From: Streptomyces melanogenes
GTDB lineage: Bacteria; Actinomycetota; Actinomycetes; Streptomycetales; Streptomycetaceae
DNA: 64,000 nt
Direction of reading: 5' to 3'
NCBI RefSeq assembly: GCF_014649795.1
Contig: NZ_BMTS01000001.1
Location: forward strand, 186,001 to 250,000
Notes under the pieces: model-generated
Seen by the model: the letters and a program-made list of their open reading frames with translations, nothing else
What the model was told of the DNA's origin: nothing
The model's database searches: none
Shown: positions 50,218 to 61,721 of the stretch, one piece after another
How positions within the stretch are numbered: position 1 is the first letter of the stretch
How the letters are laid out: each line of letters starts with the position of its first letter
Translations under genes and position numbers: made by a program

Positions 50218-51906
50218 TCAGCGCGGGCGCAGTCGCAGGACGACGTCCGCGTCGCGCAGTCCGCCGACCCTCAGCGTCACCATGGTGTCGTCCAGCGGGC
50301 GGCCCGCGCGCAGACAGCCGTACACGGCGGCCGCCAACAGCCCCGCGTCCAGGGCCGGGCCGGTGGCCGCCGCCTCGACGACCCGCCCGTCCCGAAGCCC
50401 GACCAGCCACTCGGCCCCGCTGACGCCGGTCGCGGCCAGGCCGCTGCCCGGCAGCCGGGTCAGCGTGTCCTGGATCCAGCCCAGGGCCCCGGCGGCCGTC
50501 GCGGCCGGGCGGGCGCGGACGACGACCGACGCGCTCTCGGCCAGGCGCGGGTCGCGCTCCTCGTCGGTGCACGCCAAATGGACGTACGGGCCCGGGCCCT
50601 CGGCCCAGTCCTCGCAGACGGCGGCGGGGAACCGCTGCACGGTGACCACCGGCCGCCCCACGTCCTCGGCGACGGCGGTGGCCACCCGCCACGAAGTGAC
50701 CGCCGCCGACGCGGGATCCGGCGGGAGCAGGGTCGGCGCGGCGGGCGGCCGCGAGGGCGGCTCGGGCAGTTGGAGCAGCTGATATACGGCGGTACGCAGC
50801 CGGGCGAGCGCCTGCCCGGAGTCGCTGAAGGCGCGCCCGGCGACCTCCGCGTACTGCTGCGGCTCATGGCTCTGGACGGCGTCCTCGATCTGCCGCCGCA
50901 GGTCTCCGGCCGGATCGAGGCGGGGCGCCATCCGGCCGAGATCGGCGCCCGCGGTCCCCGGCACGGCGTCGCTCCCGAACGCGGCGAGCAGGACGGGCTT
51001 GTTCAGGGCGGCCCCGTACAGCGTCACCGAACCGTGGTCGCCGACGACGAGGTCGGCCGCGACCAGCGCGGGCCGCCAGCTGTGGACCGGCGGCATCAGC
51101 AGCAGCCCCGCGTCCAGCGCGGTGGCCTGCGCCGTGCGGAGCTGCCAGGAGCCGTGCGCCGACCACACGTTGGGGTGGACGATCGCGCCCACCCGGTACT
51201 CGTCGTACGGCAGCGCGGCGAGCAGGCGCGCGGGCAGCCCCGGCTCCCGGCCGACGAGGGAGGTCGGCCCCCAGGTCGAGCTCACCATGACCAGGCGCTG
51301 TCCGGGGCCGACGCCCAGCGCCGCCCGGTACGCGTCCCGGTGCCGCGCGCTCACCACCAGCTCGTCGAAGCACGGATCGCCCACCAGCAGGGTGCGACCG
51401 GCGGTCTTCGGATGGCTGGCGAGCAGTTGGGCTTCCTGGTCCGGGTGTGACACCGCCAGCCAGGCGCGCCCCGCCTCCAGGAGCGCGTCGGGGACCACAC
51501 CGGACAGCCGGGTGCGCGGCGCCCGGGAGTCCGGGACGAACTTCTGGAAGCCGATGCCGTGCGGCAGGACGAGGACCGGGCAGTCGCCGTCCGGTACATC
51601 GATGTTCTCGCTGGCGGAGACGATCAGATCCGGGTCGATCTCGCCCAACTGCCCCCAGGGCATGACCCGGCAACCGGAGTCGTGCAGCAGCTCCAGGACG
51701 CCGTTGTCGAAGGCGGACGTCGGGTCGTACGCGAACACCACGGACACACGGGTGTCGTCGCGCAGGAGGGCGGGCAGCGACTCCAGGACGCGGGCGGTCG
51801 AGGTGACCGTGCGGGCGGCGACGACGAGCGTCCGCAGGGCCTGGAAGGTGCTCCACCGCGGGGCTTCGTGCCCTACCGGTACGCGCAGGGGCGGGCTAGG
51901 GTGCAT
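50218..51906 (-). CDS. CDP-glycerol glycerophosphotransferase/GT-B-like protein of unknown function
   Basis: A 562-residue protein. Residues about 20-370 resemble the GT-B fold of teichoic-acid-type glycerophosphotransferases: VLVLPHGIGFQKFVP (about 112-126), AIVHPNVWSAHGSW (about 235-248), LVVGDHGSVTLYGAALNKPVLL (split about 283-304). The C-terminal 180 residues are unrecognised, with WIQDTLTRLPGSGLAATGVSG. No signal peptide or membrane helix is seen. ATG 51906 is used; GTG 51912 is possible. It converges with the NB-ARC gene 25 bp away. The acceptor and function are unknown. Confidence 0.72.
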   Translation of the reverse strand: MHPSPPLRVPVGHEAPRWSTFQALRTLVVAARTVTSTARVLESLPALLRDDTRVSVVFAYDPTSAFDNGVLELLHDSGCRVMPWGQLGEIDPDLIVSASENIDVPDGDCPVLVLPHGIGFQKFVPDSRAPRTRLSGVVPDALLEAGRAWLAVSHPDQEAQLLASHPKTAGRTLLVGDPCFDELVVSARHRDAYRAALGVGPGQRLVMVSSTWGPTSLVGREPGLPARLLAALPYDEYRVGAIVHPNVWSAHGSWQLRTAQATALDAGLLLMPPVHSWRPALVAADLVVGDHGSVTLYGAALNKPVLLAAFGSDAVPGTAGADLGRMAPRLDPAGDLRRQIEDAVQSHEPQQYAEVAGRAFSDSGQALARLRTAVYQLLQLPEPPSRPPAAPTLLPPDPASAAVTSWRVATAVAEDVGRPVVTVQRFPAAVCEDWAEGPGPYVHLACTDEERDPRLAESASVVVRARPAATAAGALGWIQDTLTRLPGSGLAATGVSGAEWLVGLRDGRVVEAAATGPALDAGLLAAAVYGCLRAGRPLDDTMVTLRVGGLRDADVVLRLRPR

Positions 51907-51950
51907 GGCCACCCCGAGAAGCTACGCGCCGAATGTCCCCTATGCCCGCG

Positions 51951-52054
51951 CGGCTCGCGGCTCGCGGCTCGCGGCTCGCGGCTCGCGGCTCGCGGCTCGC
52001 GGCTCGCGGCTCGCGGCTCGCGGCTCGCGGCTCGCGGCTCGCGGCTCGCGGCTC
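51951..52054. repeat. Tandem 7-bp repeat (CGGCTCG, ~14.9 copies)
   Basis: A perfect, uninterrupted run of CGGCTCG units over 104 bp, in the spacer between the minus-strand gene at 50218-51906 and the L,D-transpeptidase. All reading frames through it stay open, producing spurious SRLAARG-type peptides. Copy number is probably variable by slippage. Confidence 0.95.
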
Positions 52055-52227
52055 TGGCCATCGTCGCTCTATCGCACTTCAAACCGCGGAACAACCCTTC
52101 TGGGGACGTGGCCTGACCGGGCTACAGATTACCGGCAGGGGTCCGGCGGGGTCCGGCCTCGGCGCGGGAGAGTGAAGTTCGGCCCGGCGGGGGTACGCGC
52201 TCGGCGGACGGTGCACATGTATGCGCC

Positions 52228-52938
52228 ATGTGGAAGTTCCCCCGAACCGGCCGCACCCTGCGGGCGCTGATCCCCGCCGCGCCCCTGGCGCTCACCGTCG
52301 GCGTCCTGCCCGCGTACGGCGTCGCACCCGCGACGCCCGCGAGCGCCCCGCTGAAGTGCTCGACGGCCGACGGCCCGTATCAGCGCCAGGTCGAAGAGCT
52401 GCTCGGCCTCGAGGTGGACGGCTCGCAGTCGCCCGCCGACTGCCTGGCGATCCAGCGGTACCAGGAGAGCCAGCTCATCGTGCCCGCCGACGGCTCCGCC
52501 GGGCCGATCACGTACACCGCCCTCTACTGGGAGTGGGCCCAGAACTATCCCGAGCAGCTGCGCGGCTGTCCCGAGCGCAAGGGCCGGGTCGCCTGCGTCG
52601 ATCTGGGCCACCAGATCATGTGGGTCGCCCTGGACGGCAAGGTGGCCTTCACGCCCGTCGCCATCCGGTCGGGCCGGGCGGAGCTGCCCACCCGGACCGG
52701 CTGGTTCCGCGTCGAACGGCGCAAGGAGGACGACTGGTCGACGCTCTACAACTCGCCGATGACGTTCAGTCAGTACTTCAGCGGCGGCCAGGCCATCCAC
52801 GGCGTCTACAACAACCTCTACGAGGGCGTCGGCTCCCACGGCTGCGTCAATCTGCGCTACGCCGACGCCAAGCGGCTGTGGACCGCTCTCCAGCAGGGGG
52901 ACGCGGTGTACGTGTGGGGGAGGAAGCCGGGAGGGTGA
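52228..52938 (+). CDS. L,D-transpeptidase (YkuD family)
   Basis: A 236-residue exported enzyme that makes 3-3 peptidoglycan cross-links or attaches proteins. A signal peptide spans about 1-35. A small N-domain with paired Cys ([29 protein letters not shown], split 44-72) resembles a peptidoglycan-binding unit. The catalytic YkuD motif is [22 protein letters not shown] (split about 191-212), with His and the nucleophilic Cys in SHGCVNL. ATG 52228 has no clear Shine-Dalgarno sequence. Confidence 0.9.
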   Translation: MWKFPRTGRTLRALIPAAPLALTVGVLPAYGVAPATPASAPLKCSTADGPYQRQVEELLGLEVDGSQSPADCLAIQRYQESQLIVPADGSAGPITYTALYWEWAQNYPEQLRGCPERKGRVACVDLGHQIMWVALDGKVAFTPVAIRSGRAELPTRTGWFRVERRKEDDWSTLYNSPMTFSQYFSGGQAIHGVYNNLYEGVGSHGCVNLRYADAKRLWTALQQGDAVYVWGRKPGG

Positions 52939-53083
52939 CCCTTCGGCCAGTCCTCCGGGGGTTCCCGGATGGCGGGCCCCCGGCGGCTGGGGCATCGTGA
53001 CAGGCATTCACTCACGGTTATCGGGTGTGGGTTTTCCGTCACCGCCGTGCACGGCCCGGTGGCTCTCGCCGAAGGAGAAGATC

Positions 53084-53794
53084 ATGAACGCTCGCAGAGT
53101 GGCCCGGACCGCTGTGGCGGTGGCCGCGGTGGTGGGTGCGGGAGTGCTGTCGGCTCCGGCGGCCTTCGCCGGTGGTGGGGGCGGCGACGAGTGCCGGAGT
53201 GTGGGGGACTCGGTCGTCTGCGTCGGACCGCAGGGCCCGGCCGGGCCGCACGGACCCGCTGGACCGGCCGGTCCCGCCGGTGCGCAGGGGCCCACGGGCC
53301 CGGCCGGTCCGGCTGGCGAACAGGGACCCACCGGACCGGAAGGCCCGGCCGGTCCACAGGGGCACATCGGCCCCGCTGGTCCCCATGGCCCCACCGGCCC
53401 GGCGGGCAAGGGCGGCGCGGTGGGCCCCAAGGGGGACAAGGGGGACCCGGGGCAGGTGGGACCCGCCGGCCCGAAGGGCGACAAGGGTGACAAGGGCGAT
53501 CACGGTGAGCAGGGCGCCGCGGGTCCGACCGGTCCGGCCGGAGTGGCGAAGGCTCCCAAGATCGTTCACAGCGTTCAGACGACCGTCGCCCCCGGCAAGA
53601 CCGAGTTCGCCATCGCGAGGTGCCCGGACGGGACGATGCCCACCGGTGGTGGCTTCTTCTACCGGACCGAGCCCAGCGGTCTCGCCGCGGTGACCTCCCA
53701 CACGGTGGGAAGCGACTGGATCGTCGCGATGACCAACACGTCGACCGCGGACCGCGTCTTCCAGGCCCAGGCGGTCTGCCTGCCGATCGCCTGA
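53084..53794 (+). CDS. Secreted collagen-like protein with C-terminal globular domain
   Basis: A 236-residue exported protein. The signal peptide (about 1-29) ends AAFAGG. About 46-156 is a Gly-X-Y collagen-like tract of roughly 37 triplets rich in GPA, GPT, GPQ and GDK, including [10 protein letters not shown] and [11 protein letters not shown] beta-type domain of about 80 residues follows, with two Cys ([24 protein letters not shown]). Bacterial collagen-like proteins trimerise and act at surfaces or in sporulation. GAAGGAGAAG precedes ATG 53084. Confidence 0.9.
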   Translation: MNARRVARTAVAVAAVVGAGVLSAPAAFAGGGGGDECRSVGDSVVCVGPQGPAGPHGPAGPAGPAGAQGPTGPAGPAGEQGPTGPEGPAGPQGHIGPAGPHGPTGPAGKGGAVGPKGDKGDPGQVGPAGPKGDKGDKGDHGEQGAAGPTGPAGVAKAPKIVHSVQTTVAPGKTEFAIARCPDGTMPTGGGFFYRTEPSGLAAVTSHTVGSDWIVAMTNTSTADRVFQAQAVCLPIA

Positions 53795-53896
53795 CCTCGC
53801 CCGTTCTCGTGTTACACGCGCTAGGCGGCACCCCCTGAAGGGTCGAACAGGGGTCGGGTTACCATATGAGCGCCGCCTAGCTCGAAAGATAAACTC

Positions 53897-55342
53897 GTGA
53901 CTGTCAATGACGACTCGTTCACCAATTGGAAGAACCGCGAGGAGATCGCGGAGTCGATGATCCCGATCATCGGGAAGCTGCACCGGGAGCGGGACGTCAC
54001 CGTCCTCCTCCACAGCCGCTCCCTGGTGAACAAGTCGGTGGTCAGCATCCTCAAGACCCACCGATTCGCCCGGCAGATCGCCGGTGAGGAACTCTCGGTC
54101 ACCGACACGCTTCCGTTCCTGCAGGCTCTCACCACCCTCGATCTCGGCCCCTCCCAGATCGACATCGGCATGCTCGCCGCGACGTACCAGGCCGACGACC
54201 GCGGGCTGTCCGTGGCCGAGTTCACCGCCGGGGCCGTCGTCGGCGCCACGGGTGCCAACAAGATCGAGCGCGGCGAGGGCCGCGACGTGGTGCTCTACGG
54301 GTTCGGCCGCATCGGCCGCCTCGTCGCGCGCCTGCTCATCGAGAAGGCCGGTTCCGGCAACGGCCTGCGGCTGCGCGCCATCGTCGTGCGCGGCGGCGGC
54401 GAGGCGGACCTCGTCAAGCGCGCCTCGCTGCTGCGCCGCGACTCCATCCACGGCCAGTTCCAGGGCACGATCACCGTGGACGAGGCGACCAGCACCATCG
54501 TCGCCAACGGCAACGAGATCAAGGTGATCTACGCCAACGACCCGTCCGAGGTCGACTACACGGCGTACGGCATCAACGACGCCATCCTCATCGACAACAC
54601 CGGCAAGTGGCGCGACCGCGAGGGCCTCTCCAAGCACCTGCGCCCCGGCATCGACAAGGTCGTCCTGACGGCGCCCGGCAAGGGCGACGTGCCCAACATC
54701 GTGCACGGCGTCAACCACGACACGATCAAGCCGGACGAGCAGATCCTGTCCTGCGCGTCCTGCACCACCAACGCGATCGTCCCGCCGCTGAAGGCGATGG
54801 CGGACGAGTACGGCGTGCTGCGCGGCCACGTGGAGACCGTCCACTCGTTCACCAACGACCAGAACCTGCTGGACAACTACCACAAGGCCGACCGCCGTGG
54901 CCGTTCGGCGCCGCTGAACATGGTCATCACCGAGACCGGTGCCGCCTCCGCCGTCGCGAAGGCCCTGCCGGACCTCAAGGCGCCGATCACCGGCAGCTCG
55001 ATCCGCGTCCCGGTGCCGGACGTCTCGATCGCGATCCTCAGCCTGCGGCTCGGCCGCGAGACCACCCGCGAGGAGGTCCTGGAGTACCTCCGCGACGTCT
55101 CGCTGAACTCGCCGCTGAAGCGCCAGATCGACTTCACCACGGCCCCCGACGCGGTGTCGATGGACTTCGTCGGCTCGCGTCACGCCTCGATCGTCGACGC
55201 CGGTGCCACGAAGGTCGACGGCGACAACGCGATCCTGTACCTCTGGTACGACAACGAGTTCGGCTACTCGTGCCAGGTCATCCGCGTGGTCCAGCACGTC
55301 TCGGGCGTCGAGTACCCGACGTACCCGGTGCCGATGAGCTGA
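53897..55342 (+). CDS. gap: Glyceraldehyde-3-phosphate dehydrogenase with ~130-residue N-terminal extension
   Basis: A 481-residue GAPDH, longer than the usual ~335. Residues about 1-130 form a helical extension with TVLLHSRSLVNKSVVSILKTHRFA. The core begins at VVLYGFGRIGRLVARLL, and the catalytic Cys is in SCASCTTNAIVPPL (about 290-303). His in VHSFTNDQNLLD and the C-terminal WYDNEFGYSCQV are conserved. This extended form occurs in actinobacteria beside a normal Gap. It converts G3P to 1,3-bisphosphoglycerate or the reverse; the extension may regulate it. The GTG start has only a weak GAAAG upstream. It ends at a strong terminator. Confidence 0.92.
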   Translation: MTVNDDSFTNWKNREEIAESMIPIIGKLHRERDVTVLLHSRSLVNKSVVSILKTHRFARQIAGEELSVTDTLPFLQALTTLDLGPSQIDIGMLAATYQADDRGLSVAEFTAGAVVGATGANKIERGEGRDVVLYGFGRIGRLVARLLIEKAGSGNGLRLRAIVVRGGGEADLVKRASLLRRDSIHGQFQGTITVDEATSTIVANGNEIKVIYANDPSEVDYTAYGINDAILIDNTGKWRDREGLSKHLRPGIDKVVLTAPGKGDVPNIVHGVNHDTIKPDEQILSCASCTTNAIVPPLKAMADEYGVLRGHVETVHSFTNDQNLLDNYHKADRRGRSAPLNMVITETGAASAVAKALPDLKAPITGSSIRVPVPDVSIAILSLRLGRETTREEVLEYLRDVSLNSPLKRQIDFTTAPDAVSMDFVGSRHASIVDAGATKVDGDNAILYLWYDNEFGYSCQVIRVVQHVSGVEYPTYPVPMS

Positions 55343-55358
55343 GCGTCCTGACGCACGA

Positions 55359-55401
55359 AAGAGGCGCCCGGTCTGGGGAAATCCCAGGCCGGGCGCCTCT
55401 T
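55359..55401. terminator. Strong bidirectional intrinsic terminator between gap and katG
   Basis: AAGAGGCGCCCGG (55359-55371) pairs with CCGGGCGCCTCTT (55389-55401), 13 bp, with an inner CTGGG/CCCAG stem and a GAAAT loop. Short T-rich/A-rich ends allow function in both directions. Confidence 0.9.
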
Positions 55402-55416
55402 CTCGTACGTGTGGGA

Positions 55417-57961
<2,545 letters not shown>

Positions 57962-58372
57962 ATGAGTGACCTGCTGGAGCGGCTCCGCGGACGCGGCTGG
58001 CGGGTGACCTCGCAGCGGCGTGTCGTGGCGGAGGTCCTCGACGGCGACCACGTGCACCTGACGGCCGACGAGGTGCACGCCCGCGCGGTGCGGCGGCTGC
58101 CGGAGATCTCCCGGGCGACCGTCTACAACACGCTGGGCGAGATGGTCTCCCTCGGCGAGGTCCTGGAGGTCTCCACCGACGGCCGCGCCAAGCGCTACGA
58201 CCCCAACGCGCACCGCCCCCACCAGCACCTGGTGTGCTCCGGCTGCGGCACCATCCGCGACGTCCACACGACGGGCGACCCGCTCTCCCAGCTCCCGGCC
58301 GAGGAGCGGTTCGGCTTCACGGTGTCGGCGGCCGAGATCACCTACCGGGGGCTCTGCCCGTCGTGCGCCTAG
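57962..58372 (+). CDS. Fur-family peroxide/iron regulator (CatR/FurA-like)
   Basis: A 136-residue Fur-family repressor. The winged HTH includes ISRATVYNTLGEMVSLGEV (about 49-67). The metal region has RPHQHLVCSGCGTIRDV (about 86-102) and the C-terminal CPSC, giving two CxxC pairs for structural zinc, with His/Asp ligands for a regulatory metal. It likely represses katG and itself and is inactivated by peroxide. AAGGGAAGGA precedes ATG 57962. Confidence 0.92.
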   Translation: MSDLLERLRGRGWRVTSQRRVVAEVLDGDHVHLTADEVHARAVRRLPEISRATVYNTLGEMVSLGEVLEVSTDGRAKRYDPNAHRPHQHLVCSGCGTIRDVHTTGDPLSQLPAEERFGFTVSAAEITYRGLCPSCA

Positions 58373-58388
58373 CGCCCATCCGCGTGGG

Positions 58389-59528
58389 TCATCGCCCGTC
58401 GAGGAGCGGCCGCAGGGCCGTCGCGAGGCGTTCGTACTCCTGTGGCACGTTGTAGATCTGCCCGCAGACACGGATGCCGCCGCCGCCCGGCCAGGGCCAG
58501 ATCAGCACCCGGAAGCCGAGGCGGGCCGCGATCTCCTCGCGCAGGGCGGCCGCCTCGGCCGGGGTGCGGGCGAGGCCCGACGGCAGGCGCAGGGCCCGCA
58601 TGGCGAGGCGGTCGTCGGCGGGCAGCGGGGTGAGGCCCGGGAGGCGGGCGAGGAGGCCTGCGCCGTAGCCCGCCAGGGCGCTGTTGTGCGCACGCACCCG
58701 TTCCGGACCGAGGTCCGCCAGCAGGTCGAGGCCCTCGGGTGCGGCGAGCCGGCCGGTGTAGTCGACGGTGGCCCGGTATTCGAGCGCACGCGGGAAACCG
58801 CGGTCGTCCTCCCAGGAGGGAACGGGCGCGGGCACCCGCTCCCGGTGGGCGGGGGAGACCACGAGCAGGGCGCTGCCCGGCGGCGCGTACGCCCACTTGT
58901 GCAGGTTGCCGAACCAGAAGTCGGGCCCGCCCGCCAGCGGTTCGGCCAGCATGCCGGGGGCGTGGGCGCCGTCGACCACCGTGGTCACCCCTCGCTCGGC
59001 GAGGTCGGCGAGGAGCCCGGGGGTCGCGATGAACCGGGCGGTGGGCGAACTGATCTGGTCGAGCAGGGCGACCTGGGTGCGGGGGGTGAGGGCGGCGAGC
59101 ACGGCCTTGCGCACCGCCTCCTCGTCGGGCAGGTCCGGGGCGAGGGCGACGGTCGTGACGCGGGCGCGGCGGGCGGCCGCCGCGACGACCGTGCCGTAGC
59201 CGTGGTCGGTGACCAGCACTTCGTCGTCGGGCGCCAGCCGCAGTGCGTCGAGGGCGAGGTTGGCGGCCTCGGTGGCGTTGTCGACGAGCGCGGCCCCCTC
59301 GGGATCGGCCCCCAGCCGGGCCGCGATCCGGGTCCGGGCCTCGGCGAGCCGGTCCGGGACGCCGAGGAAGAAGGCGTCCGGGTCGGCGTGGGCCTGTTCC
59401 ACCAGCCGCCGGTGGGCGGCGGCGACGGGGACCGGGACGGCCCCGAAGGAGCCGTGGTTGAGGTGGGCCACGTGCGGGCCGAGCCGGAACAGCTCGGCGC
59501 CGCCGGGGAACGCGCCGGGCGCGGTCAC
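58389..59528 (-). CDS. Class V aminotransferase, isopenicillin-N epimerase-like
   Basis: A 379-residue PLP enzyme. The opening HLNHGSFGAVP (about 21-31), the PLP-phosphate segment, DGAHAPGM (about 186-193) and the Schiff-base Lys in GNLHKWAYAPPGSALLV (about 208-224) define the group. Possible reactions are epimerisation, desulfuration or transamination. GTG 59528 overlaps the glycosidase stop as GTGA, so the two are co-transcribed, although the functional link is not obvious. Confidence 0.9.
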   Translation of the reverse strand: MTAPGAFPGGAELFRLGPHVAHLNHGSFGAVPVPVAAAHRRLVEQAHADPDAFFLGVPDRLAEARTRIAARLGADPEGAALVDNATEAANLALDALRLAPDDEVLVTDHGYGTVVAAAARRARVTTVALAPDLPDEEAVRKAVLAALTPRTQVALLDQISSPTARFIATPGLLADLAERGVTTVVDGAHAPGMLAEPLAGGPDFWFGNLHKWAYAPPGSALLVVSPAHRERVPAPVPSWEDDRGFPRALEYRATVDYTGRLAAPEGLDLLADLGPERVRAHNSALAGYGAGLLARLPGLTPLPADDRLAMRALRLPSGLARTPAEAAALREEIAARLGFRVLIWPWPGGGGIRVCGQIYNVPQEYERLATALRPLLDGR

Positions 59529-61516
59529 CGCACCTCGACGGTGACGGTGCGGCCGGGGGCCACTCGGGTGCGGACGGTGGTGTACGTCATGCCGTCGATC
59601 ATCTCGGTACGGGCCGGGCGCGGCACCCCGTCGACGGTGACGGTGGCGTGGGCGCCCGGGAAGCGCGCCTGCCAGGTGTAGGGCACGGTGCCCGAGGTGT
59701 GGGTGAGGGTGGAGCGGCGCCGGGTGTCGTGGCGCAGGGTGAACGCGGAGTCGCCGACGCGCAGGTCCTCGACGCTCAGCCACTCCATGCCCGACGGGAG
59801 TCGCGACTGGGTGGTGAGGGTACGGGCGGGGGCGTCGGGGGTGACGCCCATCAGCCCCTGGACGGTCTGGCCGACGAGGGTGAAGGAGACCTCCGGGTAG
59901 TCGCCGTTGGTGCCCTGGCGGGTGTTGACGTGCTGGACGTCCTTCTGCGCGTAGATCTCCCGCATCCACTTCCAGGCGGTGTCGGGGCGGTTGTTGGTGA
60001 AGAACGTGTCCGGCAGGTAGGTCAGGGCCTCGATGTTGTCGGGCCGCCCCGCGCCCTCGGCCTGGGCGTCGATGTAGTCGAGGTAGGCCTCGCGCCGGGC
60101 GCCGGGCGCGAGGATCCGCTTCATCGGCATGAACCAGCTGTTCTCCTTGCCCCAGCCGGTCAGGGCGCGCCCGTCGGTGGTGTATCCGCGCACCATGGCG
60201 GCGCCAGAACCGCCGCCGCTCCAGGTGGTGTTGAAGTACGCCTTGAGGTCGTTCGCCCGGCGCTCGAAGCGGGCGGCCGTGTCGCGGTCGCCCTTGGCGC
60301 GGGCCAGCGAGGCCATCGCCCGGTAGGCCTGGTACTGGGAGCCGATGGCGTCGCCCGCCTCGGCGAGCGGCTCGTCGCTCTGCTCGTTGTAGCTGGCGGT
60401 GCCCTGGAAGATGCCCTTCCCCGTGCCCTCGGCCACGCGAACCGGGCCGTTGTCCTTCGTACCGTCGTGCAGGGCGACGAACTCCTCGGTGGCGTGCCGG
60501 TAGAAGTCCCACAGGGCCGGGTCGTCGAGGTAGGCGCGGTCCCCGCTCCAGCGGTACGCCTCCTCCGCCTTCTGCACCAGCTCGAAGACGGCGGGCACCT
60601 CGCGCACGAAGAGGTCGGGGGAGCGGTAGTCGATGGACAGCGGGGTGCGGTCGTCGAAGTTGAGCGCCCACACCGGGTAGTAGGCGTGCCGGGCCGTCGC
60701 CGACGCGGCGAAGGCGCGCAGCATCTCCTTGTCCTCGGTGCGCAGCCCGAGCACTTCGGCGCCGCCGAGCTGGTGGGCCATGTCGCGCGAGTAGTAGCCG
60801 CTGCGGTTGGCGTAACCGGCCCAGTAGGACGGGGAGTAGACGCCGCTGCCGGTGCCGCCGGTCTGGCGCTCGTCGGCGTCGAGGGGGCCCACGGTGCCCG
60901 GCGACTGGACCCAGCTGTTGGCCTTCCGCGCGGCCCAGTCGAACATCTCGGCTATCTCCGGGTTACTGGAGGTGACCTTGGGGCGGGCCGGGGTCGCGGG
61001 GGAGACCATCACGTCGTCGGCGTTCACCCAGCCCTGCCCCGACTCGAAGGCGACCTCCAGGCGGTCGCCGGGCGCCAGGGCGACCGGACCGAGCGTGTAG
61101 CGGCGGTAGTTGGCGGAGGCGGGCAGGTCCAGGGAGGTGGCGGTGGCGCCGTTGACCCGCAGGACGTACCGGCCACCGGGGCCGCCGGTGGCGATCCAGG
61201 CGGAGAGGACGTAAGCACCGCGGCCGGTCGCCGTCACCGCCTGGGAGACCTTCATGCCGCTGCCCGCGTCGAGGTAGACCAGTCGGCTCCCGCTGTGCGG
61301 GTTGTTGGTCGCGACGCCGGTGCCGGAGGTGAACTGCCAGGCCCCGCCGCCCGCTTCGAAGCCGGGGTCGCCCACGGCGAGCACGGCGGGTGCGCCGGCG
61401 ACGGGCGCCTTCGCGGCGGACGGCTGGGCCGCGGACGGCTGCTGGGCCAGGGCGAGCGGAGCGAGCGTGCCGAGTAGTGCGACGGCGGAGAGCAGCGTCG
61501 TACGGGAACGCGTCAT
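59525..61516 (-). CDS. Secreted six-hairpin glycosidase-like protein with N-terminal carbohydrate-binding domain
   Basis: A 663-residue exported protein. The signal peptide (about 1-24) ends ALAQQ. A jelly-roll CBM-like domain (about 45-170, GDPGFEAGGGAWQF) precedes an (alpha/alpha)6 toroid (about 190-560) with RSGYYSRDMAHQLGG, YNEQSDEPLAEAGDAIG and a C-terminal beta domain. The toroid resembles trehalase/GH63/MGH-type enzymes that cut oligosaccharides. Glu and Asp residues in the conserved loops suggest it is active, but the substrate is unknown. It is divergent from a sugar ABC importer that may import the product. Confidence 0.82.
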   Translation of the reverse strand: MTRSRTTLLSAVALLGTLAPLALAQQPSAAQPSAAKAPVAGAPAVLAVGDPGFEAGGGAWQFTSGTGVATNNPHSGSRLVYLDAGSGMKVSQAVTATGRGAYVLSAWIATGGPGGRYVLRVNGATATSLDLPASANYRRYTLGPVALAPGDRLEVAFESGQGWVNADDVMVSPATPARPKVTSSNPEIAEMFDWAARKANSWVQSPGTVGPLDADERQTGGTGSGVYSPSYWAGYANRSGYYSRDMAHQLGGAEVLGLRTEDKEMLRAFAASATARHAYYPVWALNFDDRTPLSIDYRSPDLFVREVPAVFELVQKAEEAYRWSGDRAYLDDPALWDFYRHATEEFVALHDGTKDNGPVRVAEGTGKGIFQGTASYNEQSDEPLAEAGDAIGSQYQAYRAMASLARAKGDRDTAARFERRANDLKAYFNTTWSGGGSGAAMVRGYTTDGRALTGWGKENSWFMPMKRILAPGARREAYLDYIDAQAEGAGRPDNIEALTYLPDTFFTNNRPDTAWKWMREIYAQKDVQHVNTRQGTNGDYPEVSFTLVGQTVQGLMGVTPDAPARTLTTQSRLPSGMEWLSVEDLRVGDSAFTLRHDTRRRSTLTHTSGTVPYTWQARFPGAHATVTVDGVPRPARTEMIDGMTYTTVRTRVAPGRTVTVEVR

Positions 61517-61588
61517 CGGGTTCTCTCCCGGGGGGATCAGGTCGGTCGGAGCGGGGCGCGCGGCACGCTAGCAAGCTCTAGCGAAGGA

Positions 61589-61652
61589 TTGCAATGGGCC
61601 AGACAGCAATGGAAAGTTGGTCAAGCTGAAAGTTTTCATTTCTCCATTGCAA
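61589..61652. promoter_or_regulatory. Divergent operator region of the glycosidase and sugar ABC genes
   Basis: TTGCAATGG (61589-61597) and CCATTGCAA (61644-61652) form a perfect 9-bp inverted pair 46 bp apart. A TGAAA-GT-TTTCA dyad (61627-61638) lies between them, and the region is AT-rich. It probably binds a LacI- or ROK-type sugar regulator; none is encoded nearby. Confidence 0.55.
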
Positions 61653-61721
61653 GTTGATTGTGGAGGCTTGTAGTGTCCCGCCCCGTCAACGTCGTGACAG
61701 CGCGAACAGAGGGGATCCGAC

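Noticed and set aside
51951..52054. CRISPR array
   Set aside because: Seven-bp perfect tandem units with no spacers and no cas genes.
51933..52175. Open frames through the 7-bp repeat (SRLAARG repeats)
   Set aside because: All frames are open because the 7-bp unit has no stop codon; there is no ribosome site and no non-repeat domain.
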